Assembly (NCBI GenBank): GCA_903844825.1
Contig: CAIMVC010000054.1
Coordinates: 1 to 32,611, forward strand
Source of the DNA: an uncultured Burkholderiales bacterium
GTDB lineage: Bacteria > Pseudomonadota > Gammaproteobacteria > Burkholderiales > Burkholderiaceae_C
DNA length: 32,611 nucleotides
Direction: 5' to 3'
A program made the position numbers and the translations under genes. The first letter of the stretch is position 1. Every line of letters starts with the position of its first letter. Below are positions 1 through 8,531 of the stretch, one piece after another. The notes below the pieces were generated by a model that saw only the letters and a list, made by a program, of their open reading frames with translations, had not been told where the DNA came from and searched no databases.

Positions 1-1812
1 AAACACAAGCTGATGGTGCCGCGCTGCGCCCGCACCGGCCAGATCATCGAGCCCATGCTGACCGACCAGTGGTTCGTCGCCATGAACAAGGTCAGCCCGC
101 ACGACCCGACCGGCAAGTCGATCGCCCAAAAAGCCATTGACGCGGTCGACAGCGGCGCCGTCAAGTTCGTGCCCGAGCAATGGGTCAACACCTACAACCA
201 GTGGATGGGCAACATCCAGGACTGGTGCATTTCGCGCCAACTCTGGTGGGGCCACCAGATACCGGCCTGGTATGACGAGGACGGCCGCGTCTACGTCGCC
301 GAAGACGAAGCCAGCGCACAGGCGCAGGCCCCGGGCAAAACGCTGCGCCGCGACGAGGACGTGCTCGACACCTGGTACTCGTCAGCGCTGGTGCCGTTTT
401 CCACGCTGGGCTGGCCCGAAAAAACCAAAGAGCTCGATCTGTTCCTGCCCTCGAGCGTGCTGGTGACGGGTTACGACATCATTTTCTGTTGGGTCGCCCG
501 GATGATCATGATGACCACCCACTTCACGGGCCAGGTGCCTTTTAAGCACGTCTACATCCATGGCCTGGTCAAAGACGCGCAGGGCAAGAAGATGAGCAAG
601 TCCGAAGGCAATGTGCTGGACCCGGTGGACCTGATCGACGGCATTGAACTGGCGCCCCTGCTGGATAAGCGCTCGCAAGGTCTGCGAAAGCCCGAGACCG
701 CGCCGCAAGTGCGCAAGAACACCGAAAAGGAATTCCCGGCCGGCATTCCAGGCTACGGTGCCGACGCACTGCGCTTTACCTTTGCCTCGCTGGCCAGCCT
801 GGGACGCAGCATCAACTTTGACAGCAAACGCTGCGAAGGCTATCGCAACTTTTGCAACAAGCTGTGGAACGCCACGCGCTTCGTGCTGATGAACTGCGAG
901 GGCCAGGACTGCGGCCTGAAAGAGCACACCAAGGCGCAGTGTCAGCCGGGCGGCGAATTTCACAATTACATGTCGTTCTCGCCGGCCGACCGCTGGATTG
1001 CGTCCACCCTGCAACGGGTCGAAGCCGACATTGCCAAAGGCTTTGCCGAGTACCGTCTGGACAACGTGGCCGGCAGCCTCTACCAGTTCGTGTGGGACGA
1101 GTTTTGCGACTGGTACCTGGAAATTGCCAAGGTGCAGATCCAGACCGGCGATGCCTCGCAGCAGCGCGCCACCCGGCGCACGCTGATCCGCACGCTCGAG
1201 GCCATTTTGCGGCTGGCGCATCCGGTCATTCCCTTCATCACCGAGGAGCTCTGGCAAAAAGTCGCCCCGGTCGCCGGTTTCAACGGCCGCTTTGTAGGCC
1301 AGGCGCGCTACCCCACCGCTCAACCGCAGAAAATTGACGAGCACGCCGAAGCCTACGTGGCCAGGCTCAAGGCGGTGGTCGATGCCTGCCGCAACCTGCG
1401 CGGCGAAATGAACGTGTCGCCTGCGACCCGTCTGCCGCTGCTGGTCACCGGTGACCAGGACTTCATGGCCGCTGCCGCGCCCGTCATCCGGTCACTGGCC
1501 AAACTCAACGACGTCAAGCTCTTTGACGACGAAGCCAGTTGGGCCACCGCCGCGCAAGGCGCGCCGGTGGCGGTGGTCGGTGGCGCCCGTATCTGCCTGC
1601 TGGTGGAGGTTGATGTGGTCGCAGAAAAAGCGCGCCTGAGCAAGGAAGCCGCGCGGCTGGAGGGCGAACTGGTCAAGACCACCGCCAAGCTGGGCAACGA
1701 GGCCTTTGTCGCCAAGGCACCGCCGGCCGTGCTGGCGCAGGAAAAAAAGCGCATGGCCGACTTTGCCGATACGCTGGAGAAGATCAAGGGCCAGCTGGCG
1801 CGTCTGGGCTGA
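1..1812 (+). CDS. valS: Valine-tRNA ligase, C-terminal part (5' end outside window)
   Basis: Cytoplasmic class I aminoacyl-tRNA synthetase that charges tRNA-Val. The reading frame is open from base 1, so the N-terminal part with the HIGH signature lies upstream of the window; 603 codons are visible. The KMSKS ATP-binding loop is encoded at 589-603 ([12 protein letters not shown]). It is preceded by late catalytic-core sequence ([22 protein letters not shown]) and followed by the anticodon-binding domain (NKLWNATRF, then [13 protein letters not shown]). The last 65 or so residues, rich in Lys, Glu and Ala, form the C-terminal coiled-coil arm typical of ValRS. Stop TGA is at 1810-1812. Identification is secure; only the truncation by the window edge is unusual. 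Confidence 0.97.
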   Translation, partial: KHKLMVPRCARTGQIIEPMLTDQWFVAMNKVSPHDPTGKSIAQKAIDAVDSGAVKFVPEQWVNTYNQWMGNIQDWCISRQLWWGHQIPAWYDEDGRVYVAEDEASAQAQAPGKTLRRDEDVLDTWYSSALVPFSTLGWPEKTKELDLFLPSSVLVTGYDIIFCWVARMIMMTTHFTGQVPFKHVYIHGLVKDAQGKKMSKSEGNVLDPVDLIDGIELAPLLDKRSQGLRKPETAPQVRKNTEKEFPAGIPGYGADALRFTFASLASLGRSINFDSKRCEGYRNFCNKLWNATRFVLMNCEGQDCGLKEHTKAQCQPGGEFHNYMSFSPADRWIASTLQRVEADIAKGFAEYRLDNVAGSLYQFVWDEFCDWYLEIAKVQIQTGDASQQRATRRTLIRTLEAILRLAHPVIPFITEELWQKVAPVAGFNGRFVGQARYPTAQPQKIDEHAEAYVARLKAVVDACRNLRGEMNVSPATRLPLLVTGDQDFMAAAAPVIRSLAKLNDVKLFDDEASWATAAQGAPVAVVGGARICLLVEVDVVAEKARLSKEAARLEGELVKTTAKLGNEAFVAKAPPAVLAQEKKRMADFADTLEKIKGQLARLG

Positions 1813-1944
1813 ACCGGACGCCAGCGGCGCAAGGATGGTGAGTTTTTGCTCTGCGATGCTGCCGATGGGCTCAAAAAAATGCCGGGCCATGCTAAGTTCG
1901 TAGGCACCAGCGCGCCTCCTTTTTTTCTCATTGAACAAGCCCTC

Positions 1945-2856
1945 ATGACACAGCCCCACGCCTCGCAGAAGCCCTCGCCCAAGCCCTTGCAAAAAGCCGT
2001 CTTCCCCGTGGCCGGGCTGGGCACACGCTTTTTGCCCGCCACCAAAGCGCAGCCCAAGGAGATGCTGCCGGTGGTCGACAAACCGCTGATTCAGTACGCC
2101 GTGGAAGAGGCTTATGCGGCGGGCATTCGCCACATGATCTTCATCACGGGGCGCAACAAGCGGGCCATTGAGGATCACTTCGATACCGCCTACGAGCTCG
2201 AAAACGAACTCGAAGTCGCCGGCAAGGTGGCGCTGCTCAAGGTCCTGCGCTCGATTCAGCCGGACAACATGAATTTTTCCTATGTGCGCCAGCACCGCTC
2301 GCTCGGCCTGGGCCACGCCGTGCTGTGCGCCGAGCACATGGTCGGCGACGAGCCCTTTGCCGTGCTGCTGGCCGACGACCTGATGGTCGGCAATCCGCCC
2401 GTGCTGGCCCAGATGGCCGAGCAGTTTGCAGCGCTGCAGCAGTCGGTGATCGCCGTGCAGGAAGTGCCTCCGGAACACACCCGCCGCTACGGCATCGTCG
2501 CCGGCGAGGCGATCAGCCCCAGCCTCATCAAGGTCAGCCGCATCGTGGAAAAGCCGGCCCCCGAAGACGCGCCTTCGCACATGGGCGTGGCGGGCCGCTA
2601 CATCCTGACGCCGGCGGTGTTTGCGCACATCCGCCAACAGTCAGGCGGCGTGGGCGGCGAGATTCAGCTCACCGACGGCATCGCCGGCCTGATGAGCCAA
2701 GAAGACGTCTACGCCTTCCAGTACCAGGGCCAGCGTTACGACTGCGGCAGCAAGGAAGGCTTTTTGCAGGCCACGGTGGAACTGGCGCTTGAGCACCCCG
2801 AGGTGGGCCAGCATTTCCGGGCCTACCTGCAGCAATTGCAGCTCACGCTGCGCTGA
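1945..2856 (+). CDS. galU: UTP-glucose-1-phosphate uridylyltransferase
   Basis: Makes UDP-glucose from UTP and glucose-1-phosphate in the cytoplasm, for envelope polysaccharides and galactose metabolism. The 303-residue product has the nucleotidyltransferase signature [21 protein letters not shown] at about residues 20-40. It also has the sugar-phosphate segment [12 protein letters not shown] and the closing motif [17 protein letters not shown], all as in GalU (usual length 280-300). The frame is open back to 1846, but that stretch is not GalU-like, so ATG at 1945 is chosen; no good Shine-Dalgarno sequence precedes it. It lies 132 bp after valS on the same strand and converges on a LysR gene. 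Confidence 0.95.
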   Translation: MTQPHASQKPSPKPLQKAVFPVAGLGTRFLPATKAQPKEMLPVVDKPLIQYAVEEAYAAGIRHMIFITGRNKRAIEDHFDTAYELENELEVAGKVALLKVLRSIQPDNMNFSYVRQHRSLGLGHAVLCAEHMVGDEPFAVLLADDLMVGNPPVLAQMAEQFAALQQSVIAVQEVPPEHTRRYGIVAGEAISPSLIKVSRIVEKPAPEDAPSHMGVAGRYILTPAVFAHIRQQSGGVGGEIQLTDGIAGLMSQEDVYAFQYQGQRYDCGSKEGFLQATVELALEHPEVGQHFRAYLQQLQLTLR

Positions 2857-2906
2857 ACGGGCCCGCGCCGGGCCGCCGGGCCGCCAGGTCACCAGGTAAG
2901 ACGCCC

Positions 2907-3872
2907 TCAGTTCCCCAGAAACCGGGCGATGTCCGCCGCGGGCGGCCGACTCAGCTGCACACCGACGGGCAGCGACAGCGGTGCCTGCATCAAAAAGTCC
3001 AGCGCATCGTTGACAAAAGCTGACACGGCCGGCATGGGCTCGCGCTCGCCTGCGCGAAAAAAGACGATCTGCCTGAACACATCCGGCTTGACCAGGGGCA
3101 CGGACACCACGGTGTGCAGCGCCGCCGGCGGGCAGCTCAGGCCCGGCAGCAGCGACACCCCCAGACCCGCCTCGACCATCCCGATCAGCGTGGCGGGCTG
3201 ATCGACCTCGACCGGCGCATATTTCAGGCGCAGCTCGCGCAACACGGTGTCCGCATAGGCGCGAAACAAAGTGCCCTGGCGCATGAGAATCAGCCGCTCG
3301 TCACCGAGCTGACGCCCTTCTACCTGCGCCGCAGTGGCCAGCGGGTGATCGCAATGGCAGACGAAACGAAACGGGTCGCGTAGAAAAGGCAAGGTCCTTT
3401 CATCGGCCTCGGCCTGGGTTTTGGTGAAAATGGCCACATCGCCCTCGCCGCGCTGGATGTGCTGGCGCAGCACCGGGTCGGCATGGTCGTGAACTTCGAT
3501 CACGACCTCGGGGCGCGAAGCACTGAAATGACGCACGATGCCCGGCAGCAGACGATGCGCCACCGAAGGCACCGTCAGCAGCGAAATTCGCCCCCTGCGC
3601 GCCTGCGCCCACTGCTGGCCGTGCAACACCAGGCGCTCGTTTTCCTGCAAGACCCGCTGCGCATCCCGCAAAAATTCATGGCCCGCCGCCGTCAGCACCA
3701 GGGATCGGGTGGTGCGCTCTAGCAGGCGAACACCCACCAGTTCCTCCAGATTGACCAGCGCCTGGCTCAGGGCCGGCTGCCCGATGTGCAGCGTCCGCGC
3801 AGCCGCCGCCAGAGAGCCTGTGGCGGCAATGGTCACAAAGGCGCGCAGATGCCGGGGATTGGGATAAATCAT
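2907..3872 (-). CDS. LysR-family transcriptional regulator
   Basis: A 321-residue LysR-type regulator. The N-terminal winged helix-turn-helix covers about residues 5-65 (RHLRAFVTIAATGSLAAAAR, then QPALSQALVNLEELVG). A periplasmic-binding-protein-like effector domain follows (VPSVAHRLLPGIVRHF, GLGVSLLPGL). It is divergent from the sulfatase/Bug/epimerase genes starting at 3962, with 89 bp between, so by the usual LysR arrangement it probably controls them and itself. The effector cannot be read from sequence. Two TTCGAT copies 21 bp apart lie in the shared spacer and could be part of its binding site. Its stop is 50 bp from the end of galU, which converges on it. Confidence 0.93.
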   Translation of the reverse strand: MIYPNPRHLRAFVTIAATGSLAAAARTLHIGQPALSQALVNLEELVGVRLLERTTRSLVLTAAGHEFLRDAQRVLQENERLVLHGQQWAQARRGRISLLTVPSVAHRLLPGIVRHFSASRPEVVIEVHDHADPVLRQHIQRGEGDVAIFTKTQAEADERTLPFLRDPFRFVCHCDHPLATAAQVEGRQLGDERLILMRQGTLFRAYADTVLRELRLKYAPVEVDQPATLIGMVEAGLGVSLLPGLSCPPAALHTVVSVPLVKPDVFRQIVFFRAGEREPMPAVSAFVNDALDFLMQAPLSLPVGVQLSRPPAADIARFLGN

Positions 3873-3876
3873 TTAA

Positions 3877-3903
3877 TTCGATGAGTCAGTCTTAAAGTTC
3901 GAT
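3877..3903. promoter_or_regulatory. Direct repeat TTCGAT spaced 21 bp in a divergent promoter
   Basis: TTCGAT occurs at 3877-3882 and again at 3898-3903, a period of two helical turns, between the divergent LysR gene and the sulfatase operon. The spacer is AT-rich compared with the flanking genes. LysR regulators usually bind this kind of region, though a classical T-N11-A dyad is not obvious. The role is inferred. Confidence 0.3.
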
Positions 3904-3961
3904 TTGTAGCATGGATCAATTGCTTTTACATTGCCCACACCGCCCAGGCATGCAAGGCCCC

Positions 3962-5500
3962 ATGAAAACTATTTTTCTTCTGTTTGATTCACTGAACCTG
4001 CGCAGCCTGCAGCCCTACGGGGCCACGGCGATCAAGACCCCCAATTTCGAGCGACTGGCCCGCTCTTGCGTCACCTTTGACAAGCATTACGTTGGCAGCC
4101 TGCCGTGCATGCCGGCGCGCCGGGACATGCACACCGGCCGGCTCAATTTTTTGCATCGCGGCTGGGGACCGCTGGAGCCCTTTGACAACTCGTTTGCCGC
4201 GCACCTGTTTGGCCACGGTGTTTATTCGCATCTGGTCTCGGACCACTACCACTACTGGGGTGACGGCGGAGCGACCTACCACAACCGCTACGACACCTAC
4301 GAGTTCATCCGGGGGCAGGAGCGCGACCCGTGGAAGGCCATGGTCCAGCCGCCCTGGGAGCGCTTGCGCGAGATGTACCACCCGACCCAATTTAGCAAGG
4401 AGCGGCGCAACAAGTACGGCCAGTACATCATCAACCGTCAAGCCATCCGGGACTACGAGGAGTTTCCGTCGGTGCGCTGCTTTGACGCGGGACTCGAGTT
4501 TTTGCAGGCCAACAGTTCGGCTGACAACTGGCTGCTGCACCTGGAGACCTTTGATCCGCATGAGCCCTTTCATGCCCCTAGCGAGTTCCGGCGCGAATAC
4601 CCCAGCGACTACCGCGGCCCGATCCTGGACTGGCCGCCCTACCGCCGGGTCACGGAGCTGCCGGAGGAGTGCGATGAGCTGCGTGCCAATTACTCGGCCA
4701 TCGTGGCCCTGTGCGACCACGAACTTGGCCGGCTGCTGGACTTCATGGACGCGAAAAATATGTGGGACGACACCGCCCTGATCGTCACCACCGACCACGG
4801 CTTTTTGCTCGGCGAGCATGACTGGTGGGGCAAGAACGTGATGCCGTGCTACGAGGAGGTCGCGCATATTCCCCTGTTTGTGCACCATCCCGACGCCAGG
4901 TCGGCCGCCGGCACACGCAGCGACGCGCTGACGCAGACCATCGACCTGATGCCGACCTTGCTGGACATCGCCGGCGCCCCCATCCCCACAGAGGTCACCG
5001 GGCACTCGCTCTTGCCGCTGCTCAAAGGCGCCCCGGCGGCGCGCGAAGCGCTCATCTTTGGCGTCTTTGGCAGCGCTGTGAACGTCACAGACGGGCGCTA
5101 CAGCTACTTTTTATACCCCCCTGAAATTCGCCGGGAGGGGCTGTACCAGTACACCTTGATGCCGATGCACATGAAGGAAATGTTCTCGGTGGCCGAGCTG
5201 GCTGAAGCGACCTTGTCCCCGCCGCAAAGCTACAGCAAGGGCGCGCCGCTGCTGCGGGTGCCGGCCACACCCAAATCGCCCAACTACCGGCTGCATGGCC
5301 CGGCAGCGCAAAACGACACGCAGACCGTTTTGTTTGACCTGCAAAACGACCCGGGCCAGTTGCACCCCATCAAAAATGAGGCTGTTGAAAACCGCCTGCG
5401 CGCGGCCATCGTGCAACTGATGCAGGCCAATCACGCGCCCGCTGAATACTTTTCAAGGCTGGGTCTGACCCAGCCAGCCACCACCAAGGAAACCCCATGA
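3962..5500 (+). CDS. Sulfatase-family hydrolase (alkaline phosphatase superfamily)
   Basis: A 512-residue type I sulfatase-like enzyme expected to cleave sulfate esters, or phosphonate/phosphate esters as related family members do. The modification motif C-x-P-x-R is present as C49-M-P-A-R53, where Cys would become formylglycine. A metal-site Asp lies near the start (LLFDSLN), and the family's second metal segment is TTDHGFLLGEHDWWGKN. ATG 3962 is chosen because MKTIFLLFDS begins the conserved first strand; the frame is open to 3911, but the extra 17 residues are not family-like. There is no signal peptide, so it is probably cytoplasmic. Its stop overlaps the start of the following Bug protein (ATGA), indicating translational coupling and a shared substrate. 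The substrate is unknown. Confidence 0.88.
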   Translation: MKTIFLLFDSLNLRSLQPYGATAIKTPNFERLARSCVTFDKHYVGSLPCMPARRDMHTGRLNFLHRGWGPLEPFDNSFAAHLFGHGVYSHLVSDHYHYWGDGGATYHNRYDTYEFIRGQERDPWKAMVQPPWERLREMYHPTQFSKERRNKYGQYIINRQAIRDYEEFPSVRCFDAGLEFLQANSSADNWLLHLETFDPHEPFHAPSEFRREYPSDYRGPILDWPPYRRVTELPEECDELRANYSAIVALCDHELGRLLDFMDAKNMWDDTALIVTTDHGFLLGEHDWWGKNVMPCYEEVAHIPLFVHHPDARSAAGTRSDALTQTIDLMPTLLDIAGAPIPTEVTGHSLLPLLKGAPAAREALIFGVFGSAVNVTDGRYSYFLYPPEIRREGLYQYTLMPMHMKEMFSVAELAEATLSPPQSYSKGAPLLRVPATPKSPNYRLHGPAAQNDTQTVLFDLQNDPGQLHPIKNEAVENRLRAAIVQLMQANHAPAEYFSRLGLTQPATTKETP

Positions 5501-6510
5501 ACCCCCTTCGTTTCGTCACCACCCGGCTGACTTCTTTGACCCTGTCAGCCATGGCACCGGCCCTGGTGCTGGCAGCGGCAGCAGCGCTTTCTTGCGGCGC
5601 CCAGGCGCAGGCTGTCTACCCGGACAAGCCGATCAAGCTGATGGTTCCCTGGCCCGCGGGCGGCTCGTCGGACACGGCGGCGCGTCTGGTCGCCAGGCAT
5701 CTGCAAGACCGGCTCAAGCAACCGGTCGTCGTTGAAAACAAGCCCGGCGCCTCGGGCAATATCGGCACCGAGGTGGTCGCCAAGTCGGCCCCGGACGGCT
5801 ACACACTGCTGCTGTCGTCCGGCCCGTTTTCGGTCAACCCAAGCTTGTACCGCAGCCTGCCTTTCAACACGGTGCGCGACTTCACGGCCATCGCCCAGGT
5901 CGCCAACACCCCCAGCGTGTTGGTGGTCCACCCCTCGTTTGCAGCACGCACCATGGCCGAATTTGTGACACTGGCTCGGGACAAAGCCAAGCCCTTGGCC
6001 TATGCCTCGCCCGGCAATGGAACGGCCCAGCACCTGGCGATGGAGTTGCTTCGGCAAAAGGCCGATCTGTCGCTGACCCATGTTCCCTACAAAGGTGGTG
6101 CGCCGGCGCTCAATGACCTGCTCGGCGGCCAGGTACCGGCCATGCTGTCGGGCTTTCCGGAAGTCGCCGCGCACCTCAAGGCCGGCCGCCTGCGGGCACT
6201 GGCGGTCACCACGCCAGTGCGTTCAGGTCTGCTGCCAGACGTGCCTTCGCTGGTCGAGCTGGGACTGGCCGATTCGGGCACAGCGGGATGGAACGGCTTT
6301 CACGCACCGGCAGGCACGCCCGCCGACATCGTCAGGCGGCTGAACAAGGAAATCAACGACATCCTGGCCCAGCCGCAGGTGCTCGAGCAACTGGTCGGAC
6401 TGGGCTTTGACGTGCGCCGCAGCACCCCCCAGGAGTTCACCGCTTTTGTGAACCAGCAAATCGAGCGCTGGGCTCAGGCGGTGGCGATTTCAGGCGCCAA
6501 GGTCGACTGA
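5497..6510 (+). CDS. Bug/TctC-family periplasmic solute-binding protein
   Basis: A 337-residue secreted binding protein of the tripartite tricarboxylate (Bug) family, which captures small carboxylated solutes in the periplasm. It has a long hydrophobic signal peptide ending near AQAQA, then the family opening YPDKPIKLMVPWPAGG. The ligand loop PAGGSSDTAARL, NKPGASGNIGTEVVAKSAPDGYTLL and HVPYKGGAPALNDLLGG are all standard. It overlaps the sulfatase stop by four bases, so the two are made together. No TctA/TctB membrane subunits are in the window, which is common for Bug proteins in Burkholderiales. It may feed the sulfatase's substrate to a transporter encoded elsewhere, or act as a sensor. Confidence 0.93.
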   Translation: MNPLRFVTTRLTSLTLSAMAPALVLAAAAALSCGAQAQAVYPDKPIKLMVPWPAGGSSDTAARLVARHLQDRLKQPVVVENKPGASGNIGTEVVAKSAPDGYTLLLSSGPFSVNPSLYRSLPFNTVRDFTAIAQVANTPSVLVVHPSFAARTMAEFVTLARDKAKPLAYASPGNGTAQHLAMELLRQKADLSLTHVPYKGGAPALNDLLGGQVPAMLSGFPEVAAHLKAGRLRALAVTTPVRSGLLPDVPSLVELGLADSGTAGWNGFHAPAGTPADIVRRLNKEINDILAQPQVLEQLVGLGFDVRRSTPQEFTAFVNQQIERWAQAVAISGAKVD

Positions 6511-6531
6511 GCTGGCAGGGGCAACACCGCC

Positions 6532-7488
6532 ATGCTGCTTGTCACGCCCAGGCTGCAGCTGCGGCATGGGCCTTACGAAGCGGACATCTCGCCTGGCGCG
6601 GGTGCCCGGGTCACGCGCCTGTGCTGGCGCAGCGGGGCGGGGCGCGTCAGCCACCTGCTGGTGCCTTTGCATGCGCTGTCGTTTGACGAGCAGGCTTGGC
6701 CCAAGGCTGGCGCATTTCCCATGCTGCCCTATACCAACCGCCTGCCCAACAGCGGTATTTTTTCGCAAGCCTGTTGGGCGGCGGTTGCACCTGGCTCGCC
6801 ACCGGGCCGTCAGCACGGGCTCGGTCACCGGCTGGCCTGGCAGGTCGACGCGCACAGCCAGTCGTCAGCGCAGCTGAGCTACCGGCACACGCTGCCCAGC
6901 CCGGACTGGCCCTGGTGCTTTGACGCCCGCATCACCTTCGCGCTGACAGACGAAGGCCTGACGGTCACAAGCAGCCTGAGCAATCGCGGCGACGAGCCCA
7001 TGCCGGGCGCCATCGGCTGGCATCCCTACCACCCCTGCCATCCGCTGCACCCGCAAAGCGACGGCCAACCGGCCACACCGCGATTTGAGGCTGCGCACCA
7101 AGTGCCCATGAATGCTGCGGGCGCGTGCCTGCCACGCCCGGCCTGGACGCCGCTACAAGCCGGGGTGACGCAGGCGTTGACGCAAGAAACGTCGGCCTTT
7201 GAAGCCTGGGCTCAGCAGGCCAGCGTGCAGGTCGACGAGGCCGTACAGGCCTGCATCAGCGCACAAGGCTGGGACCATCTGGTTGTTCATCGACCGCCTG
7301 CGGGGGGCTATGTCTGCCTGGAGCCGGTGAGTGTGTTACCCGGCGAGATCGGTCAAACCGGTCAGGGCGGTCAAATCGATCAGGTCGATCAGGTCGATCA
7401 GGGTAGTCAGGGCGGGCTGTTACAGCCCGGTCAGACCGTGTCCGCCTACTGGCGCTGCGCGGCGCAGCCGGCGTCTGCCGACACCTAG
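6532..7488 (+). CDS. Aldose 1-epimerase-like protein
   Basis: A 318-residue galactose-mutarotase-fold protein expected to interconvert sugar anomers. Family landmarks are FPMLPYTNRLPN (Arg70), QHGLGHRLAWQV (His95/His99), GWHPY (His164, the usual catalytic His) and CLEPVS (Glu264, the usual catalytic base). All catalytic positions are therefore present. Between Glu264 and the last strand (LQPGQTVSAYWRC) is a low-complexity insert at residues 273-295 made of x-Q-x tripeptides, encoded by a 9-bp tandem array. It follows the Bug gene by 21 bp on the same strand and probably belongs to that operon. The substrate sugar is unknown. Confidence 0.82.
   Translation: MLLVTPRLQLRHGPYEADISPGAGARVTRLCWRSGAGRVSHLLVPLHALSFDEQAWPKAGAFPMLPYTNRLPNSGIFSQACWAAVAPGSPPGRQHGLGHRLAWQVDAHSQSSAQLSYRHTLPSPDWPWCFDARITFALTDEGLTVTSSLSNRGDEPMPGAIGWHPYHPCHPLHPQSDGQPATPRFEAAHQVPMNAAGACLPRPAWTPLQAGVTQALTQETSAFEAWAQQASVQVDEAVQACISAQGWDHLVVHRPPAGGYVCLEPVSVLPGEIGQTGQGGQIDQVDQVDQGSQGGLLQPGQTVSAYWRCAAQPASADT
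7351..7413 (+). repeat. 9-bp tandem array inside the aldose-epimerase-like gene
   Basis: Seven consecutive 9-bp units of the form (G/A)(G/A)TCA(A/G)NNN fill this stretch, two of them identical (GATCAGGTC). They encode the tripeptides GQT, GQG, GQI, DQV, DQV, DQG and SQG. The unit length is a multiple of three, so gain or loss of copies keeps the frame. Direct repeats without spacers of constant length rule out a CRISPR array. Confidence 0.85.
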
Positions 7489-7527
7489 GCTGCGCCGTCG
7501 GGCAGGACTTCGCAGCGCCCTACCCCC

Positions 7528-8529
7528 TCAAGCCCAGTGCCAGTGCGCCGGCTTTTGCCCGGCCACAGGAGATCGAAAACTCGCCAAGCTCTCGCCGGCC
7601 AGGCAGCCCATATAGGCGGTGCGCATGTCGGCACCGCCAAAGGCCAGGCTGGTGATGTTTTGAAAGCGCCGGCCGCTGGCGGCGGACAACATCGGCCGGG
7701 TCAGCTCCCGTGCGACAAAAGCCGCTTCCAGACGCGCGACGCAGGCCGGGTCCGAGTCGTCGATGATGGTCTGCCGCTGCCCGTCGGCGCTGACCCGGTA
7801 GACCCGGTTGCTGCCGACGCAAATCACCCACACGCCCCCTTCAGCGTCGAGCGCCATGCCGTCAGGAAAGTCGCCCGCATCAAACTCGGCCAGCGTGACG
7901 CGGTCACTGAGTTGCGCATCGGCAGCCACCCGAAAGCGCGACAGGCGCCGGCCAAAGGTTTCGTTGACATAAAGAAACTGACCGTCAGCACTTAAGCGAC
8001 ATTCATTGGTGTAGCGCAGGCCCTGGGCCACCACCCGCGTGCCTTGCGCGTCGCGCACGATGATGTAACCGGTGGCGTCGTCCAGGGGATAAAGATCGCC
8101 ACATTCGGTGGCGCTGACGCAAATCCAGACCCGTTCCAGACTGTCAACGGTCACGAAGTTCACGCGCGGCAAGGTCAGATCGCCCACTTGCGTCAGCCAG
8201 GCGCTAAGCTCGCCCTCCGGCGAGAGCCGCCAGACACCGCCTTGCTCGGACAGGTTGGCGATCAGAAAACTGCCGTCGCGCTGCAGGGCAATGCCGTTGG
8301 GCACCAGGCTAGATGTGCCCAACACCTGCTGGCGGCCGTCCGGCTCGATGACCATGACGCCGCCGCGACGGTCCGACGCGAACAGCCGACCAGAGGCCGT
8401 CGCCAGCACACACTCGGGGCGCTGCAGGCCTTCCCCGACCCAGGCGATGGCCAGCGGCAGCGAGTCAGAACGGCTCAGGCCGCCTGAGTCACCCGGCTCG
8501 GCCCGAGCCGTTGATGCGCCGTCGGCCAT
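7528..8529 (-). CDS. SMP-30/gluconolactonase-like family protein
   Basis: A 333-residue six-bladed beta-propeller of the SMP-30/gluconolaconase/LRE family, metal-dependent lactonases of sugar-acid lactones. The first metal ligand is expected in LQRPECVLA (Glu39). Later landmarks are VPNGIALQRDG, YTNECRLSADGQFLYVNE and DFPDGMALDAEGGVWV, the last holding the usual metal-binding Asp. No signal peptide is seen. It begins 2 bp after the stop of the upstream Bug gene (8532-9539), so the pair is an operon. It converges on the epimerase-like gene with 39 bp between, putting two sugar-handling enzymes tail to tail. The exact lactone substrate is not readable. Confidence 0.85.
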   Translation of the reverse strand: MADGASTARAEPGDSGGLSRSDSLPLAIAWVGEGLQRPECVLATASGRLFASDRRGGVMVIEPDGRQQVLGTSSLVPNGIALQRDGSFLIANLSEQGGVWRLSPEGELSAWLTQVGDLTLPRVNFVTVDSLERVWICVSATECGDLYPLDDATGYIIVRDAQGTRVVAQGLRYTNECRLSADGQFLYVNETFGRRLSRFRVAADAQLSDRVTLAEFDAGDFPDGMALDAEGGVWVICVGSNRVYRVSADGQRQTIIDDSDPACVARLEAAFVARELTRPMLSAASGRRFQNITSLAFGGADMRTAYMGCLAGESLASFRSPVAGQKPAHWHWA

Positions 8530-8531
8530 GC

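Noticed and set aside
1890..1930. Possible valS terminator ending in a run of seven T
   Set aside because: The stem before the T-run is only about 4 bp without a mismatch, too weak to call.
2857..2906. GC-rich hairpin and GGGCCGCC direct repeat between galU and the LysR gene
   Set aside because: Stems are only about 5 bp, there is no T-run, and such runs are expected by chance in this base composition.
7351..7413. Possible CRISPR-like direct repeats
   Set aside because: Units are 9 bp without unique spacers and are in frame within an enzyme gene, so this is a coding minisatellite.
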